This document shows, in pieces, positions 11,178 through 23,689 of a stretch of 64,000 nt of DNA. Source of the DNA: Paragonimus westermani. Taxonomy: Eukaryota > Platyhelminthes > Trematoda > Plagiorchiida > Troglotrematidae. The stretch's first letter is position 1. Each line of letters opens with the position of its first letter. The position numbers and the translations under genes are program-made. The DNA lies in NCBI GenBank assembly GCA_008508345.1, contig QNGE01003090.1, positions 18,055 through 82,054 of the forward strand. Direction: 5' to 3'. The notes beneath the pieces were generated by a model. That model did no database searches. It was not told the DNA's origin and saw nothing but the letters and a program-made list of their open reading frames with translations.

Positions 11178-11432
11178 CTGACGGCCAGTTAAAACAAACA
11201 TATATGAGTCCGTGATACAGATTTCGGCGATCCCAATTTCTGCACCGTGTACTAGGGTAATAAGGCGGGATGTGAGGTAAATTATTTCTTCCCCCGCGAT
11301 AACTGGATAAATCACGGTGTACGACCAGAACTCAAGGGATACTTGTTTAAATGCGATGCAAGCATCAAATGGTCGTACACTAATTGTTCGGCAGTGTCTC
11401 CAGTGCTTCGCGAAATTGAGCAATGAACGCAC
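11178..11432 (-). CDS. Candidate 85-codon exon of an unidentified gene
   Basis: In the - direction the segment is bounded by CCATATTTTCAG and CAG followed by GTGAGAA, both close to consensus. It is exactly 255 nt and open only in the frame beginning VRSLLNFAKHW. The peptide alternates short hydrophobic strands (EEIIYLTSRLITLVHGAEIG, EICITDSYMFVLTG) like a beta-propeller or other beta-rich domain, but I cannot name it. If real, it belongs to a - strand gene whose intron may contain the retrotransposon at 6,576-10,616. Confidence 0.35.
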
Positions 11433-12529
11433 CTGAAAATATGGGTTGAAGTCCACATTAGGTGGTTCTTGCAAAAGTGGTGGGGGTTTTCACCACCAAA
11501 CCAGTACTTTTGTGACTCATTCAAGGGATTCCAACTTCCATATAAATACTGTTCCATTACACCTGATCAGCCGTAAGTAATTTGGTCGAAATTTTGATTT
11601 TACTATTTTGAAAAATACCCAGAACACCATGATTCGAACCAAATTGGTCGTTATTCTTTTTGAACTAACTTCAAACCCAGATCCTACGAAAGTCATGACT
11701 GACTCCATTTCTGCTCCGATATGAATTACATTTTCGTGGTTTGCCACTGATGGAGAAGTAACGAGGCGAATGACGGACTTCTGGTAGGAACGTCCATGTA
11801 GCATGTCATGCCCGAAACTTAGGTGACACAATAAAGGTTCAGACACATATTAGTCACCTCCACGGAAGTCTTCCGTTGCTTGTTCAACCGTCACGAAAGT
11901 GATAACATGTCGCTGTTATGAGCTTAGTTTTGAGCCGTACTATGCCACCACTGATGAGGTAACTAAAGTATATGTCGTTCCGAATCTCAACCCGAGATGT
12001 CACTCTGCCACACACTCCCGTATTTTTTCTTCTCCCGGGGCCCTGGCCGGTTTTAATCGATTGAAATTTGGGACCGTGGACTTTTGACATCTATCTGCTC
12101 TTCTAGCGTAACAGCGTATCACCGCGCACGTGTCCAACAACAAAGGGACCTTTCATTCAAGAGTGCAATGTGGCGGGTAGTCCAGAAAATGGGAGGCTTG
12201 TATATGGGTGAACTGCGCCAAATGACGAGGGAGATTTCTTATCCGAATATTTTCTCTGACTTTCCCGAACTGCTTCTGTGTAAAGGTGAACCAGTACAAG
12301 AATTCTAATAATGAGGTCCCGCAAGGAGATGACTTACTCTGTGATTAGCTTGGCCGCCGACCGACGTAAGGAGCTAAAGCTCTCAGTACGTTCTCACAAA
12401 GTTTGACGATTGGTTGGTGGCAGAGTGGACGGTGGTCCCGTAGGCTACGAGACACTGTTAAATTGTCTCATCAAATTGTCGAGCGGCCACAAATGATTCC
12501 ATCAGACCCATCAGTGTACAATCGGTGCG

Positions 12530-13440
12530 TTCAATTGGTCCATCTCCCAGCAGGTTGTGGGGTGTTTTCCGTGTTCCATGTACTTGTATGGGCCTCCTTT
12601 CTCCCATAATTTATCTGCAACAATACCGCTGCGAGACCGTGTCCATCCGTGTCAGTATCCATTACAAATTCGCCAGCCTGTTTGGTAAGATCTGGAAGCG
12701 CTGGCATTGGAAACCCGCTGAATTTCTCTCGCATCCCTCTACGCCCTGTCAGGTTTAGTGTGAATACAGCTTGGTGGAGGCAATCAAGCATAATTAGAAT
12801 TAGAGGTAATCATTGGGTGATGAAAGCAGTGATGCCGTCCCGATATGCCAAGCAGTTCTGGGCCCCAGGATCTTTGGGTACTGAGTTTACCATGCGCTGA
12901 AATACCACAAAGGCGCTCACTAAACCGGATGGCACTGTCTGGAGTACGTGCAGCCTGGAAGGTGAAATCAAAGCTGTTTCGTCCCCGGCGACTTCCCTGA
13001 CTTCAACATGTCAGCAGCCGAAGATAACTTTGAGTGTACCAAGCTAATAAGAACCGCCTAATTCCTGTAGTAAATCCTCTGTGTGGAAGGGGATCAGGGT
13101 TTATTTTGAGACGCTATTATGTAGACAATAATAGGCACAGAGCCACAAATTCCCGTTGATGTTCCTTATCAAAGCTATTAGGGTAACCGCTGGTACATTT
13201 GAGGGCTGAACGGTGTTTTGGAAGTGGGATGGTGCCCGTTTCGATGGTGTTAATATCGCCATACGCCCCTGACCTTGTGAATCATGCAAAAACATGCACA
13301 CACTTCCTAATCGGATTAGTTGAACCTTCCTTAAATTGCCGTTTTTTTCTGACCAATAGTCCACCAGTAACTCGTAGCTGTTCTGATTGTTCGGATACAG
13401 AGATGATGGTTTAGGAGCCACAGATGCTTGCTGGTACATC
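12530..13440 (-). pseudogene. Decayed Ty3/gypsy reverse transcriptase and RNase H
   Basis: Three collinear pol motifs remain in changing frames on the - strand. They are an RT entry region (LIRNINGNLWLCAYYCLHNS, about 13,110-13,180), a palm region with FQRMVNSVP and the degenerate active-site segment LAYRDGITAFI in place of VYLDDIIVF (about 12,810-12,900), and an RNase H start, FVMDTDTDGHGLAAVLLQ (about 12,610-12,670). The intact consensus would have YLDD and TDASDxGIGAVLxQ. This copy is much older than the CsRn1-like element and belongs to a different lineage. No LTRs were found for it. Confidence 0.7.
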
Positions 13441-13449
13441 GTTGGCTGA

Positions 13450-16400
13450 GTTTCAAACAGTTATGCACACGTTAAGTCTACACGGCAACTTGGTGGCTGC
13501 TTTAAGTCTACTCCTGAAAACAATGTTCCTAAGTAACTGGTCGGCCACTACGACTCGGAGCTTTAGACACGTTACGGTAACGCACCAGTCTACGTTCATT
13601 CATATCCGAGCAGTGGGGGCTGCCCGTTGACTGCCGGTAACTTACTGCGGAGACGACGCCAGTTTCACCTCGCCAAACTATTCGTCAGGACGATCTTAAT
13701 GATCCATGGGGACGCTTCCTCACCAATGAGACAGGAGATGCACCGTCCATTTGTGACAGTTGATGATACGGACAGCCTCCGACTCATCAGACAAGTTGAG
13801 TGGTCTATGTTCGAAAGCTCTCCGTCAAGGTAGTTAGAAGCGATTTGATTAAACGTACGTGTCGCGTCACCGTAAATTATTATTTTGTTCCGGCCGCGAG
13901 TCCGTGCAGGCCGACAGAACAGACGCCGATAGGTACAGTCGCTCCCTGTTCCAACCAGCTAACCTAACACCCCGAGTGCATACGTCAAGTCATTAATTCC
14001 TCCTCATACATCGTTCAGAAAAATTCGTCTCGAGTTCCAGACAGAAGTTGGTCTCCAAACCGCTTGAGGCTGCCTCGATTTGCCGCCAGACTTCGGTGGT
14101 GGAATTCATTGGGAATGCCCGCGAACCGTCCGAGCAGTCACTTTTCCCATTAGTCATTTTAGAACCTGTTTGGTCTGTTTTTCGACGGGTTGGGTGCATT
14201 TGAGCTTCAGCGCGGACGTCTGGATATCCTCGCCATGAAGTCGGCGATGTTCATGGGACCATCCTCCGTAATGAAGGAAGAGGGCTTTGGGCATCAGTGT
14301 ACGACTTGAGCGTTAACGCGGCTTCTCGCCCATTCTAGTTTGTTCATCTCATTTTCAAGGATACTCGTCAACACCCCAGATAATAACATGTACCACAGTA
14401 CGTTCTGCTGGTTTTCGGGTTAGAACTTGTTTACTTGTAGGTGAACTTCGATAGGTTGAACTTTTCAGGTACCATGACCGTCTCAGTAGTATCCAACGGG
14501 GTGGTTACGCTACATACGGTTGTTGTCATGATAGTCGTGAAAACGTCCAGTACTCATTGTATTATCTGTGTAGTTTGGTCAGATAACTACTTCCACGCTT
14601 GGAGGGTGCGTTTGGCGCCACGGAGCGTTCATCAAATACAATAAGCAGGAAAAAGACAGGCGATGGAAGTCCAGTAAGTTTATTCATGCAACGCGTACCA
14701 TCTAAAAGTTAGAAGATGGGGCAAAGGTGCGCCGAAGTGTTGGTCTCTTTCACGTCAGCCCCAGTGCTTGATCAATTGGCCCGACGTTGACAGCTACAAT
14801 ACAAAGGTTCAAACAATGACCATTTGTACATGGACGGAGTCTTGGTAATACAGATATAATTGCTACACACAACTTGAGTGCACATTGCAGTCGTGCAATC
14901 CTTATTACTCTGCTTTCAATTTTGAAAACACAATAATGGATCTAGATAAAATTCCATCTGCTCTCTTAGCTCAACATTGGCGCGTTACCCATTGAGCTTT
15001 CATGTACTGAGTTGCGAAACTTTCAAATGCGGTTGATATTTATTCTCACTTTCGATCCACTGGATCCTTGCGGATGCTCGCCCGAAGACCGAATATCCAT
15101 ACAAGCACGTCGGCTAAGTACATGCCAGTCTAACGAGTATTTGGGTACCAAAAAATCAGGCAATGGATAAAATTATTGAGAAAAAACATTTGAGCAGTTT
15201 TATTTCAGCCGAAAAAAGATCAATTCGATGTGTTTGAAAGTTTAAAAAACGCGCCGGATGAATCATGAACTATGTACGATATACATGGAATAATGTGGAA
15301 TATCGCATTATGCAATTTCAGTTGGAGTTTTCTTGTTGAGTTCGATGATTTGTTTAACAGAACACGGATCCTTTCTTTCGTTGTGGGCTGCGACCGCTCC
15401 GTGCGTGTGAGCGTCGCTCTGTTCGTTGGACGTGGCCGCCTTGCGGCAAACATCGCAAAAGAAAAAAAGCAAAATGGAAGAGGTGCGTAAACTGCATAGT
15501 GCGATATAGTTAGCGCTCCGTGTAAGGTTATATGCGAAGAAGCCCGTTAGACTTCCTGTCCATCTGATGTTTGTTAGGTTGGGAGGCTCTCGCACTATGC
15601 GAGGCTGTCTTCATTGTTTTTGTCTGGCGTTTCTGTTTTTTGCTACGCCTGTGTCTGCTGCGTTGTCACCGGGGTTTGACTGGGATTGTTTTCGCTGTGT
15701 TTGGTCGTGTTCAGTGGGATATCCGCTGAATTCCTCTGAGTGTAGTTTGTCTGTGTAGTGCTGCTCGTAGTTTCCTGGATTTCGTACATATTCGGCCAGG
15801 TACGCTCGGGTGCGCATTCGCTGAGTTGATGTTAGTGCAAGTTTCTGGTTTGGGTTTTCCTGCTAAGGTGCTTCGTCTGCATTTCTATTGTGGTCTGCAA
15901 AACACTTCGTTAGACATTAGTGTGTCAAGCTGTCATCTGTTAGCTTGGGATGGGTGGTGGCAGTTGACTGACCTATCGGAGTGGGATGAGGGTCGTCACT
16001 GGTAGGTTAGGGCCAGTAGATTTTGTTTCTCCGCCGCCCATAACTGCTCTCTGGCTGGGGACAGTAGGTGAATTGGCGGTTAATTTTCCCAGCGGTGTCA
16101 CCTGCTCATGCTCGACTGAGTTCAGGAATCGTTGCTGGGGTTGATGCGACGGAGGCTGCAAGGAACTTGTTGACACCCTGTTTAGTCATTCCGTCTGCCA
16201 TGCGTCGGCGCTTTGTTCATTGTTTATGCTCGTGCGTGTAGGTTCCGCACCTTAAAGCATGCACCCCCCACAGTACGTTAGGCCATCTGGTTTTGTTTGG
16301 TTCTCATGGTCATGGCCCTTAAACCACAGCTTCAGTCACTGATAGTATGTAGGTCGTCAGCGACACTGTATACCGGAGTGCAAGTATGCTTGGCACATTT

Positions 16401-17390
16401 TTGTCGGTTTTGTTTGGGTTTTTTCTTCTTCTGATTGATCGACAAGTATTTCTGCGCGTTAATCAGTGTTGAGTTCAACCTCTAGCCTTCGAACATTTTT
16501 CAAATCTTATCAACCTGATATTGAAGCTTTGATCCACGCGAAAACCAGATAGCCTTGGGTGTCTGAGATCCCGTTCACGCTACTATTTTTTTTCATGCAT
16601 CTGTTGCATCGAGAGTAATCCGGGGAGGCAGAACCTTGGTCAGCAGACTGTGATTTTTAGGCAGCTGCTATCAGACACAACATAGTAGTACTTTTGTTGA
16701 GTATACTGTATTTTCGCGGTCTTGATTGCCGGTCTTGAACCAACCACGTCCTATCTTTACTTTTCTACTAATCAGCCAGATATTTAGTAGTGATGGCTCC
16801 GTAAGCTGCGGTCACAGTTTATTTAGCCACCCTGTTGTCTCTGAGACCCATAGTCATCCACACGCCTTTGTTGTTTCGATGGACGCCCGTGGACTGTTCT
16901 GAAAGCCAGCATTGATGGACCTCGTACTTTTGCCCGCAGGTTTCAACCGGAACTGCTGCGGTTGCGCATACTTTGTTTTCCAATGTAATCGTAAACGCTT
17001 CATACGTTGATGGATTGATTATGTGGCTGATGGTTTCATAGGATGTTGATACAAAGCTTCGGGTGTCCTCGTCCCGGTTGATTTGTTACTAGCCCAAATT
17101 TAAAGGTTAGATACCGCAAACAGCTCGAGTTTTCAATCAGCACACCCTGTAGGTGATGTAACTTAGGAGGGACGTGTGTATGGGCCTGTGTACAACAAAA
17201 ATTAAGCACAGTCAGTTTACACACACAAGGTGCACGCAGTTGGAGGAGAAATCCGGATGGCAGCCAATAATAGAACTGCAGAATTGGTGCAATCACAAGA
17301 ACAGGCTACAAATCATAAGTTGGTTAGTATGGGTTGTCCAGCACGGTTACGTGCTCTCAACGCACCCGATTTCCTTCTCTGTAGGTTGTC
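13450..17390. other. No gene identified; unassigned sequence
   Basis: Open frames on both strands are under about 95 codons. The stretch 15,360-16,330 is richer in G and T on the + strand and holds overlapping - strand frames (15,308-15,595; 15,611-15,817; 15,973-16,176). None has a recognised domain. No tRNA, LTR or LINE motif was recognised. Confidence 0.35.
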
Positions 17391-17399
17391 CTGCGGCTA

Positions 17400-18100
17400 C
17401 GATTGGGGTTGATGTGTTCGCCACCAATACGTCGCCTGGCTGCTTTGCTGGTTCTTCCAGCCGTCGGCAACCATACTGAATAGTACACGATGAGGCAGAC
17501 GTTCCGTCGTCGTGTAGAGTACGTCACTCAACCGGAGAAATGTTCATTTTTACTACCTTGGTCATCCGTTACGAGCTTGCATAATCTCCATGTATGCCCC
17601 GACCGGCGGTCGCGTTGCTCACGTAGTCGGCCCACTTGATGTGCGCTAACTAGCAAAGACTAAGGGGGTCAGGCCACTGGTCCATGGAGCAGAAATGGGC
17701 GCGTACACACATTGCAGATCCTTTTGTTAATTGACACTCGGACACCTTTATGCAGCAAATGCACCGCGTGCTTTCACTGTTTTGCGGGCACCACGTCAGG
17801 AGTTAAACAAGCCGATGAGATGACGGTAACCAGTCAGTTGAAGCGATCCACGGTGAAGGTAGGATTAGTGCAGTTCTTATCTTGTAGCACTACGCTTTGG
17901 AGGTGCACGGTATACCATACAGATCAGCCACAATTTCATCGGCTAAGCATGACGTGCATGTTTTTTGCAGTGTCGTCCACACACTGAACATCAGCCGGAT
18001 TACTACCTGACAAGCTTCACTTCGAGGTCCTCGTGACCTCCGAGTACCTTTTCCAGAAGTAGAGAACGCCCGAGGTAGCTGTCCATAAATGAGCACTCAG
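17400..18100 (-). mobile_element. LINE remnant, C-terminal part of the RT polyprotein
   Basis: On the - strand the stretch RLSDVLYTTTERLPHRVLFS and the following GWK..QSSQ (about 17,430-17,560) matches the region after the RT domain of a common flatworm LINE. The usual form there is WLGHVLRM...RLPxRALFxxxGxGWKKxRGGQxMTW. Upstream, KWADYVSNATA (about 17,600-17,650) and a degenerate active-site region QCVDDTAKNMHVM (about 17,950-17,990) are in the right order. The segment around 17,610-17,660 also resembles 53,610-53,660 at the DNA level. Frames shift repeatedly, so it is an old 5'-truncated copy. Confidence 0.6.
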
Positions 18101-18109
18101 AGCGGGCAC

Positions 18110-21100
18110 AAAATTTCAACAGATTAGTGTATTTCCGTGGGACTTCAATGATGGAGACAGTCCCAGGGTGCATGTCGGACGATGGAACTAAAAGTAGTCT
18201 TCAGCTCCAGCAATGTCCTGAGTGTCAAGAGTAGCCTACCCGATCCTAGTCAGAATAGGTGAGTGGTGAATTCTGTTACGGTTAGACCGTACAAGTCAAT
18301 TTAAACCACTGATTTCCTGGAGTGCGACTTCATAATGTAAATGCAGTGTTGCTGCTAAGTTTGATCTGGGTTTGACGACAATTTTCTGTTTGGTGATTGA
18401 TGTACATCGTTGCATAGTTGGTGAGATCCAGTGGATCATATTACTTTTCCTGGTTGACGGCGTTTGCGTCCCCCAGTTGTTCTTGTAATATGTTTATTAC
18501 TTCCTTCCCGGAGTGTTTAAATTGTACATGCTTTTCCTTGCGATGTTTAACTGTCATACATGGGCTGCTGATAGTTGGATGGGACCTCAAGACGATTAGG
18601 CGATGACGTCGCCACGGGTTATGAAATTACTGACCACCGCGGTGAGCAAGATTGGCAGGTGTTTCTCTCGATCGGCGGGTCTGCTGGAAATACTTTCTGA
18701 CAGTAGTCTCGCAGTCAGTAATGAACATTTGTCTGCAAAGTTGTTGACTTTTCTTCATGAAGCTTCGTTGTCTTTTCGTTCTTACATTTGTTCCTACTTA
18801 CTACTCTGCTACTCTGGACCGTTGCCAAGACCAGCGGCTGTCCTAACCATAGTACCGGTAGATACGGTTAAAAGGTAAAAACGGTCATGTTAATGATGCT
18901 CGCACAATCATGGAATAGGGGAAAACTGATTCAGAAGTGTGTGATTCGGAGTGTGGAAAATGGCTGGGCTTACTTTAAAGAAAACCCTTTTTACGACCTA
19001 TTTAATCAACACCAAGGTGTCATTTTCATCATCACTAATAGTAAAGCGGCTTTGCCGTACGAACGCAACTAGTTTCGAAGGTAGTCAATCTTCTTGCTCA
19101 TTTCGTTGTTTCGCCTCGCTAACTATCCTTTCTTTACAGGTGCCTCGTCCAGACATATCTGTCGTTCACATTACTGAGTTCGCGTGGTTGCCATCTCTGC
19201 TAGACAATCCAGCCTGAAGCCAGACAGTTAACGAGGCACCCAAACAGTCATGCGAACACGAATCACAGTCCGTAACTTACTGGTGACTGTTTTTATTCTC
19301 TGCAAGTCATCGTTTAGTCACCTAACTTGTGCCAGTGGGTTAGGGGTTTGAAAAGCTTCACAACTCGGAAATTATGGATTAATTTTTTTTCTTACTCGAC
19401 TACGATGGAACTACAATACAGAGGTGCATTCTGTGGGTTTAGGTAAATAAGCATTTTTCATTATTGTCTGAAGCCCTCCTACCAACCTTTCCATTACTTA
19501 TCTGCCCATGCGTGTGACTGAATGTGTACATCAGTATCAGTTAGCAATGTGCGTGACATTCCACCTCTTTGGTGGTCACGTCTTACAATCGTGACGCAAA
19601 ACTGTCCTTATTATGATCTCACAAATGTAGCCATTAAGTTCAAGAGGTAAACTTTTTTGACACCAGAGGATGGAAGAGACGGCTCCCGATTCAGACTCAC
19701 GAGTTCTAGTTTCATGGTCTGTTCTGGATTCCTGAACTACAGCTTCACATAACTAGGCCCCGAACTGTTGATAGTATAGGTTGATGCTTTGTTTTCGGAA
19801 TCTGGGAACCACTGTACCCTCAGTTGCCCTTACAAAAGTGAACGTGGATGGGGCGTCGTGACGTGTTATTATCTGAAACAGCATTTGTCTCACGCGACTC
19901 GTCCCAGAGAGTTTATACTTTTATGCAGGTGTTTGTTAACATATAAGCGAAGGCTGTTTTCTAGGGCTGTTACCCAATCCGTATACCATCATGCGGTCGT
20001 GAGTTCTTGCGATGGTTACCTAGACCACTCAGGCTTGGATAACCTGATCTAGCGTACCAAACGGTTACTGGTCAGCAAAAGTTAAAAAGCCCTGATCCAG
20101 ACCTCACGGTAAGTGGTCACGACTTACACTAGTAGTCAACTCCAAGGAGTGCGGAGGATATGGTGGGCATCTCGAATAATGGCGGTCCACCTGGAGGTTC
20201 AGGGCCTGCTTGCTGGTCACGGGCTGTAAACAAGGTGATACACAGGCAATTCGGCGGATCGCGAACTCCTCCCGAGGAGATTTAAACTCGCCTGTTTGCT
20301 TTGCATTGTAGGTTTTATAAGGAGATTGTCTGCTACGTTTTCTAGGTCTAGGTTAAGTTTATTGCGCATCGTGATTAAGTGGGTTCCAGCGAAAAGTTGT
20401 ACTGACGGGAAGACAATACTACGTTCGTAACGCACTGTGAATGTCGTGCTGTTTTGCTGGTATGACTCGTGAATTATGGTTTTCTTAGCTGGACCTAGAC
20501 TTTATTATGTTCAGCCGGTGATAAAAGACTGCTATTCTGAACAGATTCAGTGGCATCTCCACAAACATTCATTGCATATAGGTACGAAAATGGATGCGTA
20601 ACATCTCGTGCTGGTTGAACCACGCTCCAACTTGGGACTAGAAACATAAATAAGTGAACGCGTGAGCGATTACTCTATCATCAAACAGCGTGACGTGGGA
20701 TAACTGAAGCATTCTCCGACGACACTGCTGATCAAAGAAAGCCTTCGTATCCTCTCCATATCACAGGACAAGCAGTAATTTCGGCACACTAAGGTCTCCT
20801 CAGCCACATATCACTACTGTCATTTTGTTCATGCACAGTGCTTTCAGTGATGTCCTGTTAGTAACCGAACCATACTCTGCGTTTTGTTCCGTGGTCTGAA
20901 ACTCCACGTTTTCATATTGTCTACACTGCATTTGTATGGAGGTACAGAACAATCTGCACGAACAGTAATCGTACCGCCACATTTCCCAAAATTCGTGTTC
21001 TTCGCAGAGTATGATTTCGAATCAACGAAGAACGATCGGCGTGGCGGACAGTCATCTTGCTTTTTTGGTGTATGATTCCACCCTCTACGTCTATGCGTCC

Positions 21101-22469
21101 ATAAAGACGAGGCGAATAAATCCAGCTGACCCTCACTGGTCTGTAGGGGAACCGCTAGAAATGGATTTCAGGAAGATTCTGAAAGCTGTGTTGGGAGTGA
21201 CACTGGACAAGCGCTTGCAACCTCACATTTCGGCATATCCACTCTGTCGGATGCAACAGACGGGGTGTTCCGGTTTACCCTGTGCGACGGATGTAATAAT
21301 TTGGGGTTAACGGGGACTGGAAGTTTTGGTTGGGTGTTTAATGAAGCACCAATGCCTTCAAGCCTAGACAGAAGAACGGTAATGGGTGGTTTAAGTCTGG
21401 TTCCTATTGCTTCAGAAAGTTGGAAGTGGACTGAGACCCGTACCACTTTCTGTTACAGAGAGCTCAACCATATTTCAACTTCCAGTCTGACATGGATTTC
21501 CCATTGTGGTGATTGCACCGTCCAGTTCAGCCCAACGACTTATCGAAATGTAAAGATTCAGCTTTCTAGTGACAAGTCGACTTTGTTGCATAACGGTAAA
21601 GCTAACCAGCAGGTGTCTAGCTCTGCGTGCGATCGGTCTGTTTCAGAAACCTGCTCATTTTAAATTCCACTACTGGATAAGGCAATGCATAGTCGCTCGT
21701 CAGCTCGACAAATCACTTGCCCATCCTATGGACGTGTCTCCATGGGGTCTCGTGGCATGCATAGTGTATCTTATATGCCAACGATTATAGGTAATTGACA
21801 CATTGAGCCCTTTGCCAACTGGGTTTTTGACAATTGAGTCACCAGTCATCCGAACGCTTCAGATTCCTAAAAACAGCGTTCGGTGAACGTGGTTAGTGGG
21901 ATCGCGAACGCCTTTTTATGTGATGGCGTCATTGTTTACGCTGTGCTTTCGGTACTCTCTAATCAACCTACAGGCTCATCACTAGAAGTTTTACTTCTGA
22001 TGACAACAAGCGATCCACCGTGGGAATTGGATTAAAACTACATTCATTTCAAACTCGAGTTCTTTTGTGCAGTTGCGGGCTACTTCGCGTTACATATAGT
22101 AACCTTTGAAGTAATTTCTAGGCCTCTTTTTTGACGTTTAGGTTGAAAATATCTCCAATAACTTTCCACATCTGATTGACGTACTTAGCTACTTCTACAA
22201 GCCCACCTAGCTGCATGTTTTGCTTTCCTTGCCTCTTGTTTCAGGTTTCATGTGCACTTCATACCGAACAGAACGTTGGTTTTATCATATTGATTTTGCT
22301 GTTGATCAGATTCTGTGCATACAAACTGTTGTCTTTTTGGGTTCTGCCCATTGTTCCTCAGACCGCTTCCAAATCTTTCTTCGACCGTTAGTATTTCTTT
22401 TAATATCGACTAGGCTGTTGCGCGATCCCTGCAGTTTATGGTATCCACTCCCAAATTGACAACCGTAGC
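18110..22469. other. No gene identified upstream of the ZC3H4-like gene
   Basis: The longest open frames are 132 codons (21,265-21,663, + strand) and 99 codons (21,011-21,310, + strand). They overlap in different frames, begin without a clear ATG context and match no domain I know. A pyrimidine-rich acceptor-like site lies near 21,005. I cannot separate decayed repeat from unknown exons here. Confidence 0.3.
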
Positions 22470-22488
22470 TTATTCTCTTCTCTTTCAG
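22470..22488 (+). promoter_or_regulatory. Splice acceptor just upstream of the ZC3H4-like start codon
   Basis: The sequence TTATTCTCTTCTCTTTCAG ends 27 nt before the ATG at 22,516 and is a near-ideal 3' splice site. It is either the acceptor of a 5' UTR intron or the receiving site for spliced-leader trans-splicing, which flatworms use. Sequence alone does not decide between them. Confidence 0.45.
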
Positions 22489-22515
22489 CTGTCTTACGAT
22501 CGTCGTTTGTCGAAT

Positions 22516-22601
22516 ATGGAGTTCGAGGAGGGGGAAGTAGACGATGCTAGTGAGTCAGAAAGTGAACTGTCTCCTATGCTCAGAAAGGAGGAAGTTTCCA
22601 A
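22516..22601 (+). CDS. ZC3H4: ZC3H4-like exon 1 (start codon, acidic N-terminus)
   Basis: The ATG at 22,516 is the first Met after the acceptor at 22,488. The exon ends TCCAA before GTAGGG. The split AAG codon is completed at 22,654, which avoids the in-frame TAG that reading through would meet. Confidence 0.85.
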
Positions 22602-23657
22602 GTAGGGCAATTTGTTTTGCTTTAGTTATGGGCTAAAGACATACTCACTCTAGGCACCATTCGAAACGCAAACGTGAAAAACTTTCCCACTCTAAACCGC
22701 GTCATTGGAAACCTGTGCCTCCTACTAATGCAAACGGTCGCACAGTGCCCGAAGAGCGTATTAGAGTTGATGAATCTAGCCAAAAACGAAGACATGATCG
22801 GACTTCACTGCGAGATTACCTATCGGAAGATGAAGAAATAGACTTCCGGGTAGTTGAACGAGAACGATCGGTAAGTTTCGTGTACGTAACAGTTCGCTTA
22901 TTTTCCCTATTTTTCCAGGATAAACGCCGTGGTGTAGATAGTAGACACAAGAAAAGGAAGCGGAGGGCTGAAATATTTTCAAAGTCAAATGTGCAGACAC
23001 AGTGTCGGTATTTTATGGAAGGTCGTTGCTCAAAAGTCTGTGAGGCACTTATGGAATAACCGTTTATTCAATAGGGGGACAGTTGTCCATTCAGACACGA
23101 CTTTGAACCACCGAGAAAACAGGAGCTCTGTAAATTTTACGCTACTGGCGTGTGTTCTAAGGGATCCACGTGTTTATACTTACACGGAGAGTTTCCGTGC
23201 AAATTTTTCCACTTATCGGGAAAGTGCAATAATGGCGAATCGTGCAAATTTTCTCACTCGCCGTTGAACCCTGAAACAAGTCTGTTGTTGGACCGCGTCG
23301 GCGGATCTAAGGTTTGATGAAATACTTTGGCTTCGGGAACCCGGTAATTTATTTGTCCTAGGAATCACTCGCTCTTAATGATCGAGTCTATGAACCCCCT
23401 CGACCTTCGCACGTTGGGAGCGTGTATTCGAGCTTCGGTGAACATGGGGATGTAGACTATCGCTTTGGTCAAAGAGTACCTCATTTCAAGTGGGTGTTTT
23501 TATTTATCGTTCGTTTCCACTTTTGGTTCACTGATTTGTGATGCACGTTTTCTGTGTAACCGATAGTTTCCTCGAAGATGAATGGGTCCAAACTAACAAG
23601 GAAATATCAGTGTAACAGTTAAGCATCAGTCAGAATCACTGTTGTGTTGCTGTCTGA

Positions 23658-23689
<32 letters not shown>

